Positions 12,222 through 23,596 of a stretch of DNA of 64,000 bases are shown here, in pieces. Position 1 is the first letter of the stretch. The number at the start of each line of letters is the position of its first letter. Position numbers and translations under genes: made by a program. This DNA is from Hordeum vulgare subsp. vulgare (taxonomy: Eukaryota > Streptophyta > Magnoliopsida > Poales > Poaceae), in assembly GCF_904849725.1 (NCBI RefSeq), contig NC_058524.1, positions 493,088,263 through 493,152,262 of the forward strand. Direction: 5' to 3'. A model generated the notes under the pieces. The model ran no database searches. It was given only the letters and a program-made list of their open reading frames with translations, and was not told the DNA's origin.

Positions 12222-14875
12222 CTAGCATGGAAGAAGCGCGGCTCACGCCATGCCCGTGACTGTATTTTGTGGAAATAAGTCAGAAAACAACATGTATTAC
12301 GTGAGAAAATAAAATGGAAAAAAAATAGAAATTCTATTTGTACCCTATGATCTGTGTAGGCGCGTAAGAAACATTAAACGATTTAACAAATTGAGTAAAC
12401 CGGCTGGTCTATTAAATTTTTTTCCCTTTCGTAAGTAAAACAAAAGTGATAGGCACCATAGACGATGCCAAGAACATGGCTATTCTTCTTGCGTAGGTAA
12501 ATGCACCGAGGGAGAAGAAGTCTCACTTTTGGTAGGGATTGTCTTGGTATTTTTCTTGATTACTGTTTACATGAATGCATAATGCTGATTTACTGTTTTT
12601 ATTGTTCCGGTTTTTGGGTGTGTTGTTCTTCGTTATAATTCAGATGATATTTCGGTTTATGGTTCACGTGTGTTAATGTTTTCTGTTTATTCATGTGTTT
12701 TTCCATTTCATTGGTTTTAATGTTCCCGGTTAGTCGGGTTTATTGTTTCGGTTTATCTGGGTTATTGTTTTTGTTTACGATTCTGGGTATTGTTTAGGTA
12801 ATTGTTGGTGCACTATTCACTGATGTCTTGGTGTAAAAAATAGTAATTGGTCAATAACTTGAACTTTTTTCCTCACGGGTTACTGTTCATGCTAATATAT
12901 TGTTTCGGTCTATTGTTTTGTGCCTTGACAACACCATCACCGGAAAGGTATGGGAACGATTGACGCAACTCTGCAGCAATACACCGGTGAAAAATGATGT
13001 GTACAAAAATTCTAGAGCTTAACTCTCCATATATGGACGTGAGGGTGGATTTTTTTTGGGGGGGAGGGGGGGGAGGAGAAATGATGTACAGAAAAAATCC
13101 TATTTTTTGAACGTGTATTTTTTTCTGGATCATTATTCTCGAATGGTACGGTTCACTGGTGGATGTTGTTCATACATGTCTACTATTTATTGACACTATT
13201 CACTACTGGCCACCTGAATGAATAGTGGAAACGCAAAAAAAACGTCAAAAATGAGAAAAAAGGAATGCTTCCCATGTTGATTTATTGTTTTTATTATTTT
13301 GGTTTATTCGGGTGTATTATTCTCGGTTATAATTCAGGTATTGTATGGTATTATAGGTCAGGTGGGAAATGATGTATAGAAAACTTATGAAGCTTAACTC
13401 TTCACATATGGACGTAAGGGTCGAAGAGGGGGAGACAAATGGTGCGTAAAAAAATCCTAACATTTTTCTATACATGTATTTTTTTTTGGCTCATTGATAG
13501 ATACAGTTCATACATATCTATTTTTTATTGATATTGTTCGCTACTTTGCACTTAAATCAAATGAACAGTAGAAGTGTAAAAAAGAAAAGTAAAACCCCAG
13601 AGAAAAGTAAATGAACCGTAGGAGTGGAAAAAAAATCGGAAACCCAGAAAATCCACTTAAATCAAATGAACAGTGTAATTGTAAAAAGACAGGTAAAAAC
13701 AGAAAATGTAAATGAACAGTAGAAGTGCAAAAAAAACCAAAACAATCGAAAGCTTGCCACCTGAATGAATAGTGGAAGTGCAAAAAAAAATGTCAAAACT
13801 GAAAAAAAGGAATGCTTCTCATGTTGATTTATTATTTTTATTATTTTGGTTTATTCGGGCGTATTATTCTCGGTTATAATTCAGGTACTGTATGGTCTTA
13901 TAGGTCAGGTGTGAAATGATGTGTAGAAAAATTATGAAGCTTAACTCTTCACATATGGACGTAAGGGTCGAAGAGATGGAGAGAAATGGTGCCTAAAAAA
14001 TCCTAATATTTTTCTATACATGTATTTTTTTGGCTCATTGGTGGATACTGTTCATACATATCTATTGTTTATTGATATTGTTTGCTACTTTGCACTTAAA
14101 TCAAATGAACAGTAGAAGTGTAAAAAGAAAAGTAAAACCCCAGAGAAAAGTAAATGAACAGTAGGAGCGCAAAAAAAATGGAAACCCAGAAAATCCACTT
14201 AAATAAAATGAACAGTAGAATTGTAAAAAGACAGGTAAAAACAGAAAAGATAAATGAGCAGTAGAAGTGCAAAAAAAACTCGAAAAAACCAGAAAAATCG
14301 AAAGCTTGCCATCTGAATCAATAGTGGAAGTGCAAAAAAACGTCAAAAATGAGAAAAAAGGAATGCTTCCCATGTTGATTTATTATTTTTATTATTTTTG
14401 TTTATTCAGGCGTATTATTCTCGGTTATAATTCAGGTACTGTATGATCTTATAGGTAAGGTGGGAAATGATGTGTAGAAAAATTATGAAGCTTAACTCTT
14501 CACATATGGACGTAAGGGTCGAAGAGGGGGAGAGAAATGGTGCGTAAAAAAATCCTAATATTTTTCTATACATGTATTTTTTGGCTCATTGGTGGATACT
14601 GTTCATACATATCTATTGTTTATTGATATTGTTCGCTACTTTGCACTTAAATCAAATGAACAGTAGAAGTGTAAAAAAGAAAAGTAAAACCCCAGAGAAG
14701 GAGTGCAAAAAGAAATCGAAAACCCAGAAAATCCACTTAAATCAAATGAACAGTAGAATTGTAAAAAGACAGGTAAAAAACAGAAAAGATAAATGAGCAG
14801 TAGAAGTGTAAAAAAAAAACTCAAAAAGACCAGAAAAATCGAAAGCTTGCCGGTTTAGTATATAGTATATATATA
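12222..14875 (-). mobile_element. Helitron-like insertion, minus strand, with paralogous empty site
   Basis: This 2.65-kb block is present in duplicated copy 1 and absent from copy 2, where 'cttcttttattatgatcac' continues unbroken at 16471-16486. Comparing the two places the insertion between A and T on the minus strand. The 3' terminus there is CCATGCTAG followed by host T, as expected for a Helitron (CTRR|T). About 15 nt upstream is a GC-rich segment that can form only a short hairpin. The 5' terminus starts TATATATAC instead of the canonical TC. No RepHel coding region is present, so it would be non-autonomous. Confidence 0.6.
13150..14870. repeat. Three-unit tandem array, period about 550 bp
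   Basis: The landmark 'ggaatgctt' plus 'catgttgattta' recurs at about 13263, 13810 and 14361, giving periods of about 547 and 551 bp. Each unit also contains smaller repeats built on 'aaatgaacagtagaa' and 'gtgcaaaaaaa'. The array lies inside the Helitron-like insertion and is non-coding. Confidence 0.85.
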
Positions 14876-15333
14876 TTATGATCACATGCAGTTCTCTTGC
14901 CTGGTTCAAAAAAGAAAGTGCCCAAAGAGCTAAACAAGAATCTGAAGCTATAAAATGCATGTTCAATGAGTTTGTTTTCTGAAGCCACAAGAATACAAAA
15001 CTTTATGTGAAACTTTAAATCTGTACCTAATCAATCATTAACATCAGTGAGTGATTTTTTAACTTTTTGAAAGAACGACAAATATTTATCTATGGTAGGA
15101 TCCGGCGCTCCCGGACTCAGTTGCTAGTTGGGACGTGAAGGGCAACGTCTCTTTTATTCACTGGATTACCTTCATGCTAGTAATACTCAAATAAGGTTTT
15201 TTGTTCCTCTGAAAACCAACAAAAATGTTGATCAAATTTTAGCCAATAAAAGAGACGACAACATCAACAACTACAGGTGGAAATGCACCCTGCTGCAATG
15301 CAACAAATCTGCACCCACCCACCAAGACATGCA
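14876..15333. repeat. Tandem-duplicated segment, part B, copy 1
   Basis: Nearly identical to 16479-16936. Shared landmarks include 'ttatgatcacatgcagttc', 'gggacgtgaagggcaacg' and 'acccacccaccaagacatgc'. In copy 2 it follows part A directly; here it is separated from part A by the Helitron-like insertion. Confidence 0.88.
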
Positions 15334-15488
15334 CTCCGTTCCAAAATATAAGACCTTTTAGAGATTTCACTAGGAGACTATACGGAGCAAAATGAGTGAA
15401 TCTATACTATAAAATATGTCTATGTACATCCGTATGTAGTTTATAGTACAATCTCTAAAAGATCTTATATTTAGGAACGGAGGGAGTA
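15334..15488. mobile_element. Stowaway MITE between the duplicated copies
   Basis: The inverted ends are CTCCGTTCCAAAATATAAG and the reverse complement of CTTATATTTAGGAACGG, with the right end running into GGAGGGAGTA. It sits between 'agacatgca' and 'ctgcacaaag'. The paralogous site at 16926-16948 has only a few bases there, so the MITE arrived after the duplication. The left TA and about 4 bp of the left end are missing. Confidence 0.85.
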
Positions 15489-15508
15489 CTGCACAAAGAA
15501 AATCATGA

Positions 15509-16963
15509 GCCGTCACTGCGGCTCCTCCTTGAGCTGGCCTGACGTAGTTGGATTCGGACGGGAAGTCGCCAAACGGGTCAAGAAGACCACATCCAGCCCG
15601 GAGATGAAGAAGGAGGAAGAACCACCGATGAAGCTTCTTGACGATCCAGAGATCCCCATAGCTAGAAGAAGTCATCATGAACCACACCACTCCCACAAAC
15701 TTCTTGACATCGCCTCCGAGATGAGGCTGAAGCCGGGAAAACCTTATTAAACAAGACGTCGCCGTCATCATCTGAGTGTCGTCCGTCAAACCTTAACCCT
15801 AAAACCAGGAAAACAAAGCCCTCCCGCAGTCAGCCGAGATCCACCCCGCCTCGATGGCCCGAAGGCCACAGAAGTGAGATAGACGACGACGACGACGACG
15901 GGAGGCAAGGGAACCCTCATCACATGTGCGTGGGAGAGAGGGGAACGAAAGGACGGTTCCTTCGTGTGTTCCAACTGAGTGGGCCGTTTTTCTACCGATA
16001 AGGCTAGGTTACAATACTAATAAATACAGTAGATTATAGACATATTGCCGAAATCGAGCAAGATTAATTGTACCTTGGCACATAATCTCTGTTTATTTAA
16101 AAAAAATAGTCCAAAAATATCAAATAAATATTAGATATAGATATTAGAATGAAATGTGCATCTGAAAAGTTCCGTAAAAAAATTTAGGACTCCACTTTAA
16201 ATCTGACGCCAAATTTTTAACCATGTTAAATCAAACCTTTTACATAGCAAATTATGTTCTCCGAGGATGGCAAGTTTAGTTGACAATCATATTAAATCTG
16301 TATTAGTTTATTTAATTTTTGTGAGACAATTGTCATACTTTAAACTAAATTTACCATAATCGCGTCAATATAAATTGTCACGGAAGAAGTCAAATTTGGC
16401 ATGCATGCCTAAAAATCTGATGTCAGATTTTTTATTTTTTCTAGAATTAAACCTATACTTTGCTCATTTCTTCTTTTATTATGATCACATGCAGTTCTCT
16501 TGTCTGGTTCAAAAAAGAAAGTGCCCAAAGAGCTAAACAAGAATCTGAAGTTATAAAATGCAGGTTCAATGAGTTTGTTTTCTGAAGCCACAAGAATACA
16601 AAACTTTATGTGAAACTTTAAATCTGTACCTAATCAATCATTAACATCAGTGAGTGATTTTTTAACTTTTTGAAAGAAGGACAAATATTTATCTATGGTA
16701 GGATCCGGCGCTCCCGGACTCATTTGCTAGTTGGGACGTGAAGGGCAACGTCTCTTTTATTCACTGGATTACCTTCATGCTAGTAATACTCAAATAAGGT
16801 TTTTTGTTCCTCTGAAAACCAACAAAAATGTTGATCAAATTTTAGCCAATAAAAGAGGCGACAACATCAACAACTACAGGTGGAAATGCACCCTTCTGCA
16901 ATGCAACAAATCTGCACCCACCCACCAAGACATGCATTATACTGCACAAAGAAAATCATGAGC
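15509..16963. repeat. Tandem-duplicated segment, parts A and B, copy 2
   Basis: This copy is uninterrupted: part A is 15509-16478 and part B continues to about 16936, followed by 'ctgcacaaag' and 'aaaatcatgagc'. The last motif also forms the junction at 15500-15510, so the two copies are head-to-tail. It ends about 110 bp upstream of the likely TATA box of the Aux/IAA gene and may supply part of its upstream region. Confidence 0.85.
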
Positions 16964-17073
16964 ATCTAGCCGAATAATAATTGTGTCTAAATATTTATTG
17001 AAAAAAAATACCCTATGGAAAACGAAGAGTGAAGAAACAGGCAAGTCAGCAGCAGGTGGGCAAGTGGCGCACC

Positions 17074-17080
17074 TTTATAG
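17074..17080 (+). promoter_or_regulatory. Possible TATA box of the Aux/IAA gene
   Basis: The sequence TTTATAG lies about 200 bp upstream of the start codon, which would leave a leader of roughly 170 nt. I saw no perfect TGTCTC auxin-response element in the proximal 300 bp; only weaker matches such as TGTCTA at about 16984. Confidence 0.4.
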
Positions 17081-17280
17081 GCAGCATCCGCGCGGCCACA
17101 TCCCACCCATCCTCCTCCCCTCATATCCTCCTTCTCTCCCACGACACACCAAGCCAGCGACCGACGACGCACCGCACAACCAGCCGACGACAGCCTAGCT
17201 AGCGACCGCACATCGACCGACCAGCGATCGCCGGAGTCCGGCCGAAGCAGCTTGCGAGCTCAAGCAACGCGCGCACGCCG

Positions 17281-18157
17281 ATGTCGACGAGCTCGACCAA
17301 CTCCGCCGAGTCCCCGGCCGTTTCCGGCCTCGACTACGACGACACCGCCCTCACCCTCGCCCTCCCCGGCTCCTCCGCCGACGACCGCAAGCGCGCCCAC
17401 CACGACGAGCAAGACAAGCCTCCCTCTCCAAAGTACGCGGCCTTCTCCGTCTCTCGCATGTCGCACGACGAGCTGGTCATGTATATTACATAGTCTTGTG
17501 TCTTGTGAATGGTTTCTGACCTGGTACGTGCGCTTGTTGACTGACAGAGCGCGCGCTGTGGGATGGCCGCCGGTGCGGGCTTACCGACGCAACGCGCTGC
17601 GCGAGGAGGGCGCCTGCAAGCTCGTGAAGGTGGCCGTGGATGGCGCCCCCTACCTGCGCAAGGTGGACCTCGCCGCGCACGGCGGGTATGAAGCCCTGCT
17701 CCGCGCGCTCCACGGCATGTTCGCCCCGTGCCTCGCCGTCCGTGGCGAAGGCGAGCTCGGGAGCAGGCTCGTGGACGCGGCCACCGGCGCCGAGTACGTG
17801 CCCACCTACGAGGACAGGGACGGCGACTGGATGCTCGTCGGAGACGTCCCCTGGAAGTAAGCAAATTAAACTCCTAGCTATAGTACGTTCTTGCAGATTT
17901 AAGGTCTTCACAAACAAATTTGCTAATCTGGTTCAAATCATGTCAATGCAGAATGTTCGTCGAGTCCTGCAAGCGGATCCGACTCATGAAGAGCTCCGAG
18001 GCCGTCAACCTAGGTAAGCAACAATAATCTAAGATCATGTCCTACAACTACAATCAGCATCTGACGATTGCAGATGAACACGCACAAACACATCACCAAG
18101 TTACTAACATTTCCTCTTAATATATTTGATGCAGCTCCAAGACCATCCTCCCAATGA
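17281..18157 (+). CDS. IAA24-like: Aux/IAA auxin-responsive repressor protein
   Basis: Short-lived nuclear repressor that binds auxin response factors and is degraded through TIR1/AFB when auxin is present. Exons: 17281-17432, 17548-17856, 17952-18013 and 18135-18157, giving 181 residues; all introns are GT-AG and the frame is continuous. Domain I is the LTLALPG repression motif (residues 24-30, LxLxL type). Domain II is the GWPPV degron (56-60). Domains III and IV (about 75-170) form the PB1 fold, with the basic cluster around KLVKV and RKVD and the acidic cluster around EDRDGDW. The start codon gives the expected domain order. The length is short but normal for a compact Aux/IAA. The final coding exon has only 23 nt. 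From memory the protein most resembles rice OsIAA24; the family is certain, the orthologue is not. Confidence 0.95.
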
Positions 18158-18784
18158 TCAGTAGACACGGTTGATCTGTCCGAGTTTGATTTCAAAATGT
18201 GTGCAATGGAAGAGGCTTGGCTGATCAGGTCCTCCATGTACCTATACAGTAGGATATAAGCATATACCAGTGTGATGTACTGTACTTGTCAAGTAGTTTT
18301 TGTTCTTAGTTTCCTGGCTTCTTCATGTTCGCCGTTTCTGCAGGCAGCGGCCTTGTGGAGTAGTGTTTGTCGGCAAGGGACATATCACATCTGCACGGTA
18401 CATGTTGGTGCTGTTGTTGTTAGACTCTTGTGCCTTGCTGCACTGTATGATCACGAGATATACGAGTACAATCTCTGTCATTTCTTTCTGTCGCGACTTT
18501 AGCTGCCTGCCTGCCTGCCTCTGTTTGTGCCATCTTTCCCATCAATGCTGCTGCAGTAGTAGTAGTACGTGATGTGTCTTGTTCTTTTGGTTGGGAACTA
18601 TGGTCTTGTTTGGGTCGATAGATGGTGATTGCTGTGGAAACCAGTGGCAGTGGGAATCTGTGTGTTTGGACAATTTGGCACCGAACGAAACAGCGCAGAA
18701 ACTCAACCAATAGTGCAACTGAAAGGTCCAGTTGCTCTGCTTAACTTGCGCCAGGTGACTCGTAAGAGTATTTTCATTTACCCC
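18158..18784. other. 3' flank of the Aux/IAA gene
   Basis: Probably the 3' UTR and downstream region. It contains a (CTGC)n-like tract near 18503-18520. No further coding exon joins in frame after the TGA at 18155-18157. Confidence 0.5.
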
Positions 18785-19695
18785 AACAAAAGCAACTTCA
18801 ACCGGCCGACCCAAACGGACAACACTTTTGTTTGTTTTTTGTCCGTTTGGAACGGCCCGGACACCATCGTCCGTCTCCGCGTTGGGTCGACGCATGCGTC
18901 CAATGTTGATCCGATCCATTTTGTAACGACGCATAAAAAAATTATAGACAATTTCAAAAATAAAAACAAACATAAATTAAACATTAAAGCCGGCTACAAA
19001 GCCCCGCGAGAGTCCATGCGTCTCCATTACATTCATCATTACATTATAATTGAACATATTAAAAAACTAGACTGCGCGCTACCCTAGGCGTCCTCGACGT
19101 CGGGGCAGTGAGGTCGGGCTGTGCCCGCGCGGACGGTGCTGGTGGCGGCGGCGGCTCGGCACGGGCGCGCCCTCCACCAGGCGCAGCACCCTCCTATGCT
19201 AGAGGTAGGCGACCTCCTCCGCGCGCAACGCGCGGGGATAGACGATGGCGGGCTTGTCATTGTTTTCCGCGGAGCCAGCCATGGTTGTTGGCTAGGGTTT
19301 AGTCACCGACGAGGAAGCATAGGGGTGGCGAGATGGGGACGGGGGTCTGGAAGAAGATGAGGTTGAACCCCTCTGCACACTCGGATTAAAAAAAGGCCGA
19401 CCACGGTCGCTGACGCGTGGACCCGCGGAGGGTGGCTGTCATTAATTAAGTTGACCGCGGGTAGTTGGACGACCGGCGGGTGTGGATGGGGCGGACACCG
19501 AGAGTGCGCACGTGCGTCCGCTTCACATCCGCGCCGACGCATTTCAGTCCCAAATTTGGACCGAAAATGGGTTGGCGCGGACGCAAAGCGGACGCGTTTT
19601 GGCAATGGGTCCGCGCGTTGGGCCATCACATTTGTACGGACGGACTCAACCGGACGGCGGCAGACGAAATGGGTCGCCCCATTGGAGTTGCTCTA
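18785..19695. mobile_element. Non-autonomous DNA transposon, Harbinger- or Mutator-like
   Basis: The ends are imperfect inverted repeats: AGCAACTTCAACCGGCCGAC on the left and AGCAACTCCAATGGGGCGAC as reverse complement of the right. A TAA follows the right end and CAA precedes the left, compatible with a decayed 3-bp Harbinger TSD. The GC-rich centre has a minus-strand open start at about 19282 reading MAGSAENND..., which stops at a TAG after about 27 codons. I see no transposase. Confidence 0.6.
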
Positions 19696-19883
19696 ATGGT
19701 AGACCAATAAAGATTCTACAAACGTTTTATTTACCTTTTCAAACTACTACTCCCCTCCCCTTCTTCCCTCTCTGAGTTTAAATAGGGTTGCCCCCTTCAT
19801 CCATCTATTCAATTCATAATTCTTCACATCAGCTTGAGTGTTAAAAAGTTGAGTAACCTTCTATAGATGTAGCATTATTACTC

Positions 19884-20066
19884 TTCTTTTATGTGTCGTC
19901 ATTGACGCGCTACAACAAATCCTTGAATTGGCTACGCGGAAAGGGTTTCGTCACAAGATTTGTGGGGTGGGTGCCGTGATGCACACCTCTCTTTATGTGA
20001 ATGATGCGATGGTTTTCATGGCTCCAATTAAAAGAGGCATTGACAATCTTTTGGTCATTTTCGGAG
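19884..20066 (+). pseudogene. LINE reverse transcriptase fragment
   Basis: About 60 codons read in one frame and match the palm region of non-LTR (LINE) reverse transcriptases. Landmarks are ATRKGFRHKI, TSLYVNDAMVF and FMAPIKRGIDN. The catalytic box is LYVND where active LINEs have YADD, so the first aspartate of the pair is lost. The fragment is cut at 20067 by the start of an LTR. A nearby upstream A/T-rich stretch (19700-19880) has no recognisable gene. Confidence 0.7.
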
Positions 20067-20496
20067 TGTCGGTACGGCGAAAAACGGGTAGCCATTGACC
20101 TCTTGCACGCGGGCCACCCTCGCTCATTGCCGGGAACTCCCCAAAGGAAATAGCCCGGGTACCAAAGCTCGTTAAATCCCACAACAGGGATGCAAGGCAA
20201 GAGTCCGAGGACCCCAAACTCTACCCCGACAAGGCATCAACCGCTCCTTCAAGTAAGAAAGACGCCAAGGACAATCGAGCATCGACTTCCCGGGGAACGG
20301 ACGATGCTCGTAGCGACCCCCGGGAACAACCATCGGTTCCTGGCCGAGCCCAACCCACCAAGGAGACAACTCTACAGGAACCTAGCCTCGTGGGTGAACA
20401 AGCCGCATACCTTTCCTGCCAAGTGTCTTGTGCCACCACCACCTTAGGCAGTTGCAACACGTCACACGCCTTCCCCACAACTCGACATTTTTTTGA

Positions 20497-20768
20497 GTGT
20501 GTGGCACGGCAATAGGAAGTAGGTATGATCTTGTAGCGACGATGGGACATGAGTTCATCCGAGGACTCACCATAGGAGGACAAACCACCTTCGCATTTAA
20601 TGTGGTAGGTACATCACCAACATTGTGTTCCAGTGTGTGGCACGACAATAGGAAGTAGGTATGATCTTGTAGCAATGATGGGACATGAGTTTGTTCGAGG
20701 ACTCGCCGTAGGAGGACAACCCGCCCTCACATTTAATGTGGTAGGTACATCACCAACACTGTAACTTC
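20497..20768. repeat. Two-copy tandem repeat inside the LTR, period 136 bp
   Basis: The block starting 'gtgtgtggcacggcaatagg' at 20497 recurs at 20633 with few differences. Both copies contain 'atgtggtaggtacatcacc'. Tandem duplications in the U3 of LTRs often carry enhancer sequence; that role is inferred here. Confidence 0.85.
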
Positions 20769-20810
20769 GATATCCCCGATGTCATCCCAAGGAATGTGGT
20801 AACCCATTGG

Positions 20811-20818
20811 TATATAAA
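20811..20818 (+). promoter_or_regulatory. TATA box of LTR promoter
   Basis: TATATAAA followed by 'aggaggaccaag', about 300 bp before the end of the LTR. It is the expected core promoter of this retroelement. Confidence 0.6.
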
Positions 20819-21330
20819 AGGAGGACCAAGCTGCGGCATAAAGGGACACGGAGAAACACGAGAACACTCAGAAAGAAACCCTAAAGCAAAGTAGGATAGG
20901 AATAAAGAAGATTTTCCCGCTCCCTCACCCACATTGTATTCATTCACCACTCAAATCCACCAAAAACGTAGGAGTAGGATATTGTGCACAATACGGCCTG
21001 AACTTGGGTAAAATCTCCTTGTCTCCATACTCCTCACCAACGAGGGGATCATAGCAGCATCTATGTTCACCACGCCGCCTATCGAACTAAAAAATGGTGC
21101 AGTCTCCTACCCCCTGGTATCACAAGTGTTCGCAAGCACGCACCCGAGATCTCGCGCACTAGTTAGGGGCACACACTTAGATCTGCCATGATTTCATCGA
21201 TAGCTTCGCCTACCTCGTCTCCGAATGATATGATCCACGCGCCCCTAGAAGATCGGGTGACACACACAAACGAAGGAGAAGAATACGCTTGAGCAGAAGT
21301 AGCCAGAGCTCGACCGGGAGAGAGGCACGA

Positions 21331-21703
21331 TGTCAGTTTCTGGGTTTTTTCTTGCTTTTGGTTTCATAGAAAATCTATACCTAGGAAGGTTCAAACACAA
21401 GGAAACTTTTGATGTTTTTTTCTAGAAAATAAGAGACCCTAAAGCTTTGGGAGAAGTCTAGGGTATTAACGAGGTAGCCACATGACCTGGTGGCGTAGCC
21501 ACGCGGTTGGTCACTCCACTTGCCCATGCACGGCCCCTAAGGCCTTGTATAATGCAAGGTTTTTAGTGGACGTGCTTGGTAAAATAAACGAAGCTTTTCC
21601 TAAGCATAAATGCATATCTCTGTATGAGGGTGCTTAAATAAGCATCTACCCTACACAAATAAGCATGAGTGCTTTAGAAAAACAAGTTTATTTAACTAAG
21701 CAC
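21331..21703. other. Unassigned sequence, possible MITE
   Basis: The stretch 21538-21700 has 'ggccttgtataatgcaagg' and several 'taagca' repeats, similar to a common Triticeae MITE. I could not define both ends. Confidence 0.3.
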
Positions 21704-21997
21704 TAATACATCCATTTTGCATCATGATTTAATATTGACATTTATAATATTTTCAAGCAGTATTTCATCTTTTGATGCAATCCATATATATTTTCTCTCT
21801 TATTTTACAAGGATTATACAAAGAGTAAAATCACCGAATACTGGAATTCTAGACCTCAAAGGATATGGAATAAGATGGAAATTTACTAGACTACAAATTA
21901 CCTGAAACTTCACGGAAAATTTTTGTGGAATATATAATGAATATTGAAGCAAAGAATCACTAGAGAGGTCCCATCAGTTGCCCACAGGGCAATAGGG

Positions 21998-23541
21998 CGC
22001 GCTGATAACCCAAAGGTATAGGGGATCAATTGTAGCCTTTCTCGATAAGTAAGAGTGTCGAACCCAACGAGGAGCTAAAGGTAGGACAAATATTCCCTCA
22101 AGTTCTATCGACCACCGATACAACTCTACGCACACTTTACATTCGCCTTACCTAGAACAAGTATGAAACTCGAAGTACTTTGTATGAGTGAAAGGATAGT
22201 CTTGCAAGAAAATAAAGAACACGTAAATAAAAACTAGGGGCTGGTTAGAAACAAGTACGTTAGTTTAACGAGTGTGGAAAAGTGGTGGTAGGAGTTGCGG
22301 AATTGTCCCTAAGCAATTGACTACGTTACTAGACCGATAGCAAGTTTTATGTGGGAGAGGCCACTGCTAGCATGTCATCCCTTACTTGGAATTTTATGCA
22401 CTTATGATTGGAACTATTAGCAAGCATCCGCAACTACTAACGTTCATTAAGGTAAAACCCAACCATAGCAATAAGATATATTGGTCCCCCTTCAATCCCG
22501 TATGCATCAATTTCTATGCTAGGCTGAAGCTTCTGTCACCCTTGTCATCCAATGCATAGTCCTATCAACATACTACTAACCCTATGGTGTGATCCACGTG
22601 CGCGCTCATATGATGGGAACCAAAGCACAGCAACATAACCACAAGCAAATTAAACCAATCATAGCAATTCATCAATCACCGATAGGACAACGAAAATCTA
22701 CTCAAACATCATAGGATGGCAACACATCATTGGATAATAATATGAAGCTAGCATAAAGCACCATGTTCAAGTAGAGGATACAGCGGGTTGCGGGAGAGTG
22801 GACTGCTGAATATAGATGGGGGAAGGTGATGGAGGTGTTGGTGAAGATGACGGAGGTGTTGGTGTAGATCGTCGTCACACGATGATGTCCCGGGCGGTGT
22901 TCCGGCGCCGCCGGGAGAAAGGGGGAGAGAGCCCCCCTTCTTCTTCTTCTTCATTGACCTCCTCCCTAGATGGGAGAAGGGTTTCTCCTCTGGTCCATGG
23001 TCTCCATGGCGGCGGAGGGGCGAGAGCCCCTCCGAGATTGGATCTCTCTCTCTGTGTCCTTCTGTTTCTGCGCTCCCAGATTCTGCCTTTCACGGTTTCT
23101 TAAATTCCCGGATATCCGTAACTTCGATTGGGCTGAAATTTTAACACAATTTTCTTCCGAATATTGTCTTTCTTGCGGCGAAAGAAGGGCCCCAACCGCC
23201 TTAGGTATTGGTCACAAGTCTGCGAGGCGCGGCCCCACCACCAGGCCGCGGCTAGGGGGCTTGTGACCCCCTCGGGCATCGTTTTGCGTTGATTCTTCTT
23301 CCCAAAAATCATAAATATTCCAAAAAAAATCCTCGTAGGTTTTTTATTGCGTTTGGACTTTGTTTGGTATGGATAATCTGCGAAACAAAAAACATGTAAC
23401 AAACAGGAACTCGCACTGGGCACTGGATCAATACGTTAGTCCCAAAAATAGTATAAAAAGTTGCCAAAAGTATATGAAAGTTGTAGAATATTGGCAAGAA
23501 ACAATCAAAAATTATAGATACGACGGAGACGTATCACGTGC
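21998..23541 (-). mobile_element. Solo Gypsy LTR, TSD CGCGC/CGTGC
   Basis: A minus-strand LTR at 22003-23536 (about 1.53 kb) starts, read on its own strand, TGATACGTCTC and ends GGGTTATCA. The flanking pentamers are CGCGC (21998-22002) and CGTGC (23537-23541), one mismatch. Short GC-rich open frames at 22816-23266 are LTR sequence, not genes. Confidence 0.82.
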
Positions 23542-23596
23542 CCACCCCCCTAGGGTGCTCCATGATGCCTTTGGGTCCCACAGGCGACCTGGTGCC

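Larger units (their letters stand above)
20067..21330 (+). mobile_element. LTR retrotransposon fragment: 5' LTR plus start of internal region
   Basis: The LTR runs from TGTCGG at 20067 to about 21110. It is followed within a few bases by a TGGTATCAC primer-binding site (tRNA-Met type) at 21114-21122. A TATA box at 20811 lies in a typical U3/R position. The internal region shows an open start near 21188 (MISSIASPTSSPND...) that meets a stop after about 33 codons. No second LTR or pol is visible, so the element is truncated. Superfamily uncertain. Confidence 0.6.

Noticed and set aside
13150..14870. CRISPR-like or satellite array
   Set aside because: Only three units of about 550 bp without short conserved repeats and unique spacers; it is a local tandem duplication in a plant transposon.
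13541..14990. Minus-strand hydrophobic frames within the 550-bp array
   Set aside because: Phe/Leu/Ser-rich readings of A-rich repeat DNA, repeated with the array and not protein-like.
17252..17860. 202-codon frame overlapping the Aux/IAA gene
   Set aside because: It reads through the first intron in a frame different from exon 1; only its second half is the true exon 2.
17334..17917. Minus-strand frames opposite the Aux/IAA exons
   Set aside because: Antisense shadows of a GC-rich coding exon.
18785..19775. Overlapping open frames near 19100-19775 as a gene
   Set aside because: They lie inside or across the ends of a non-autonomous DNA transposon and differ in frame without conserved motifs.
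22816..23266. Open frames in the solo LTR at 22003-23536
   Set aside because: GC-rich part of an LTR; the same kind of frame appears in related LTRs with no conserved start or product.
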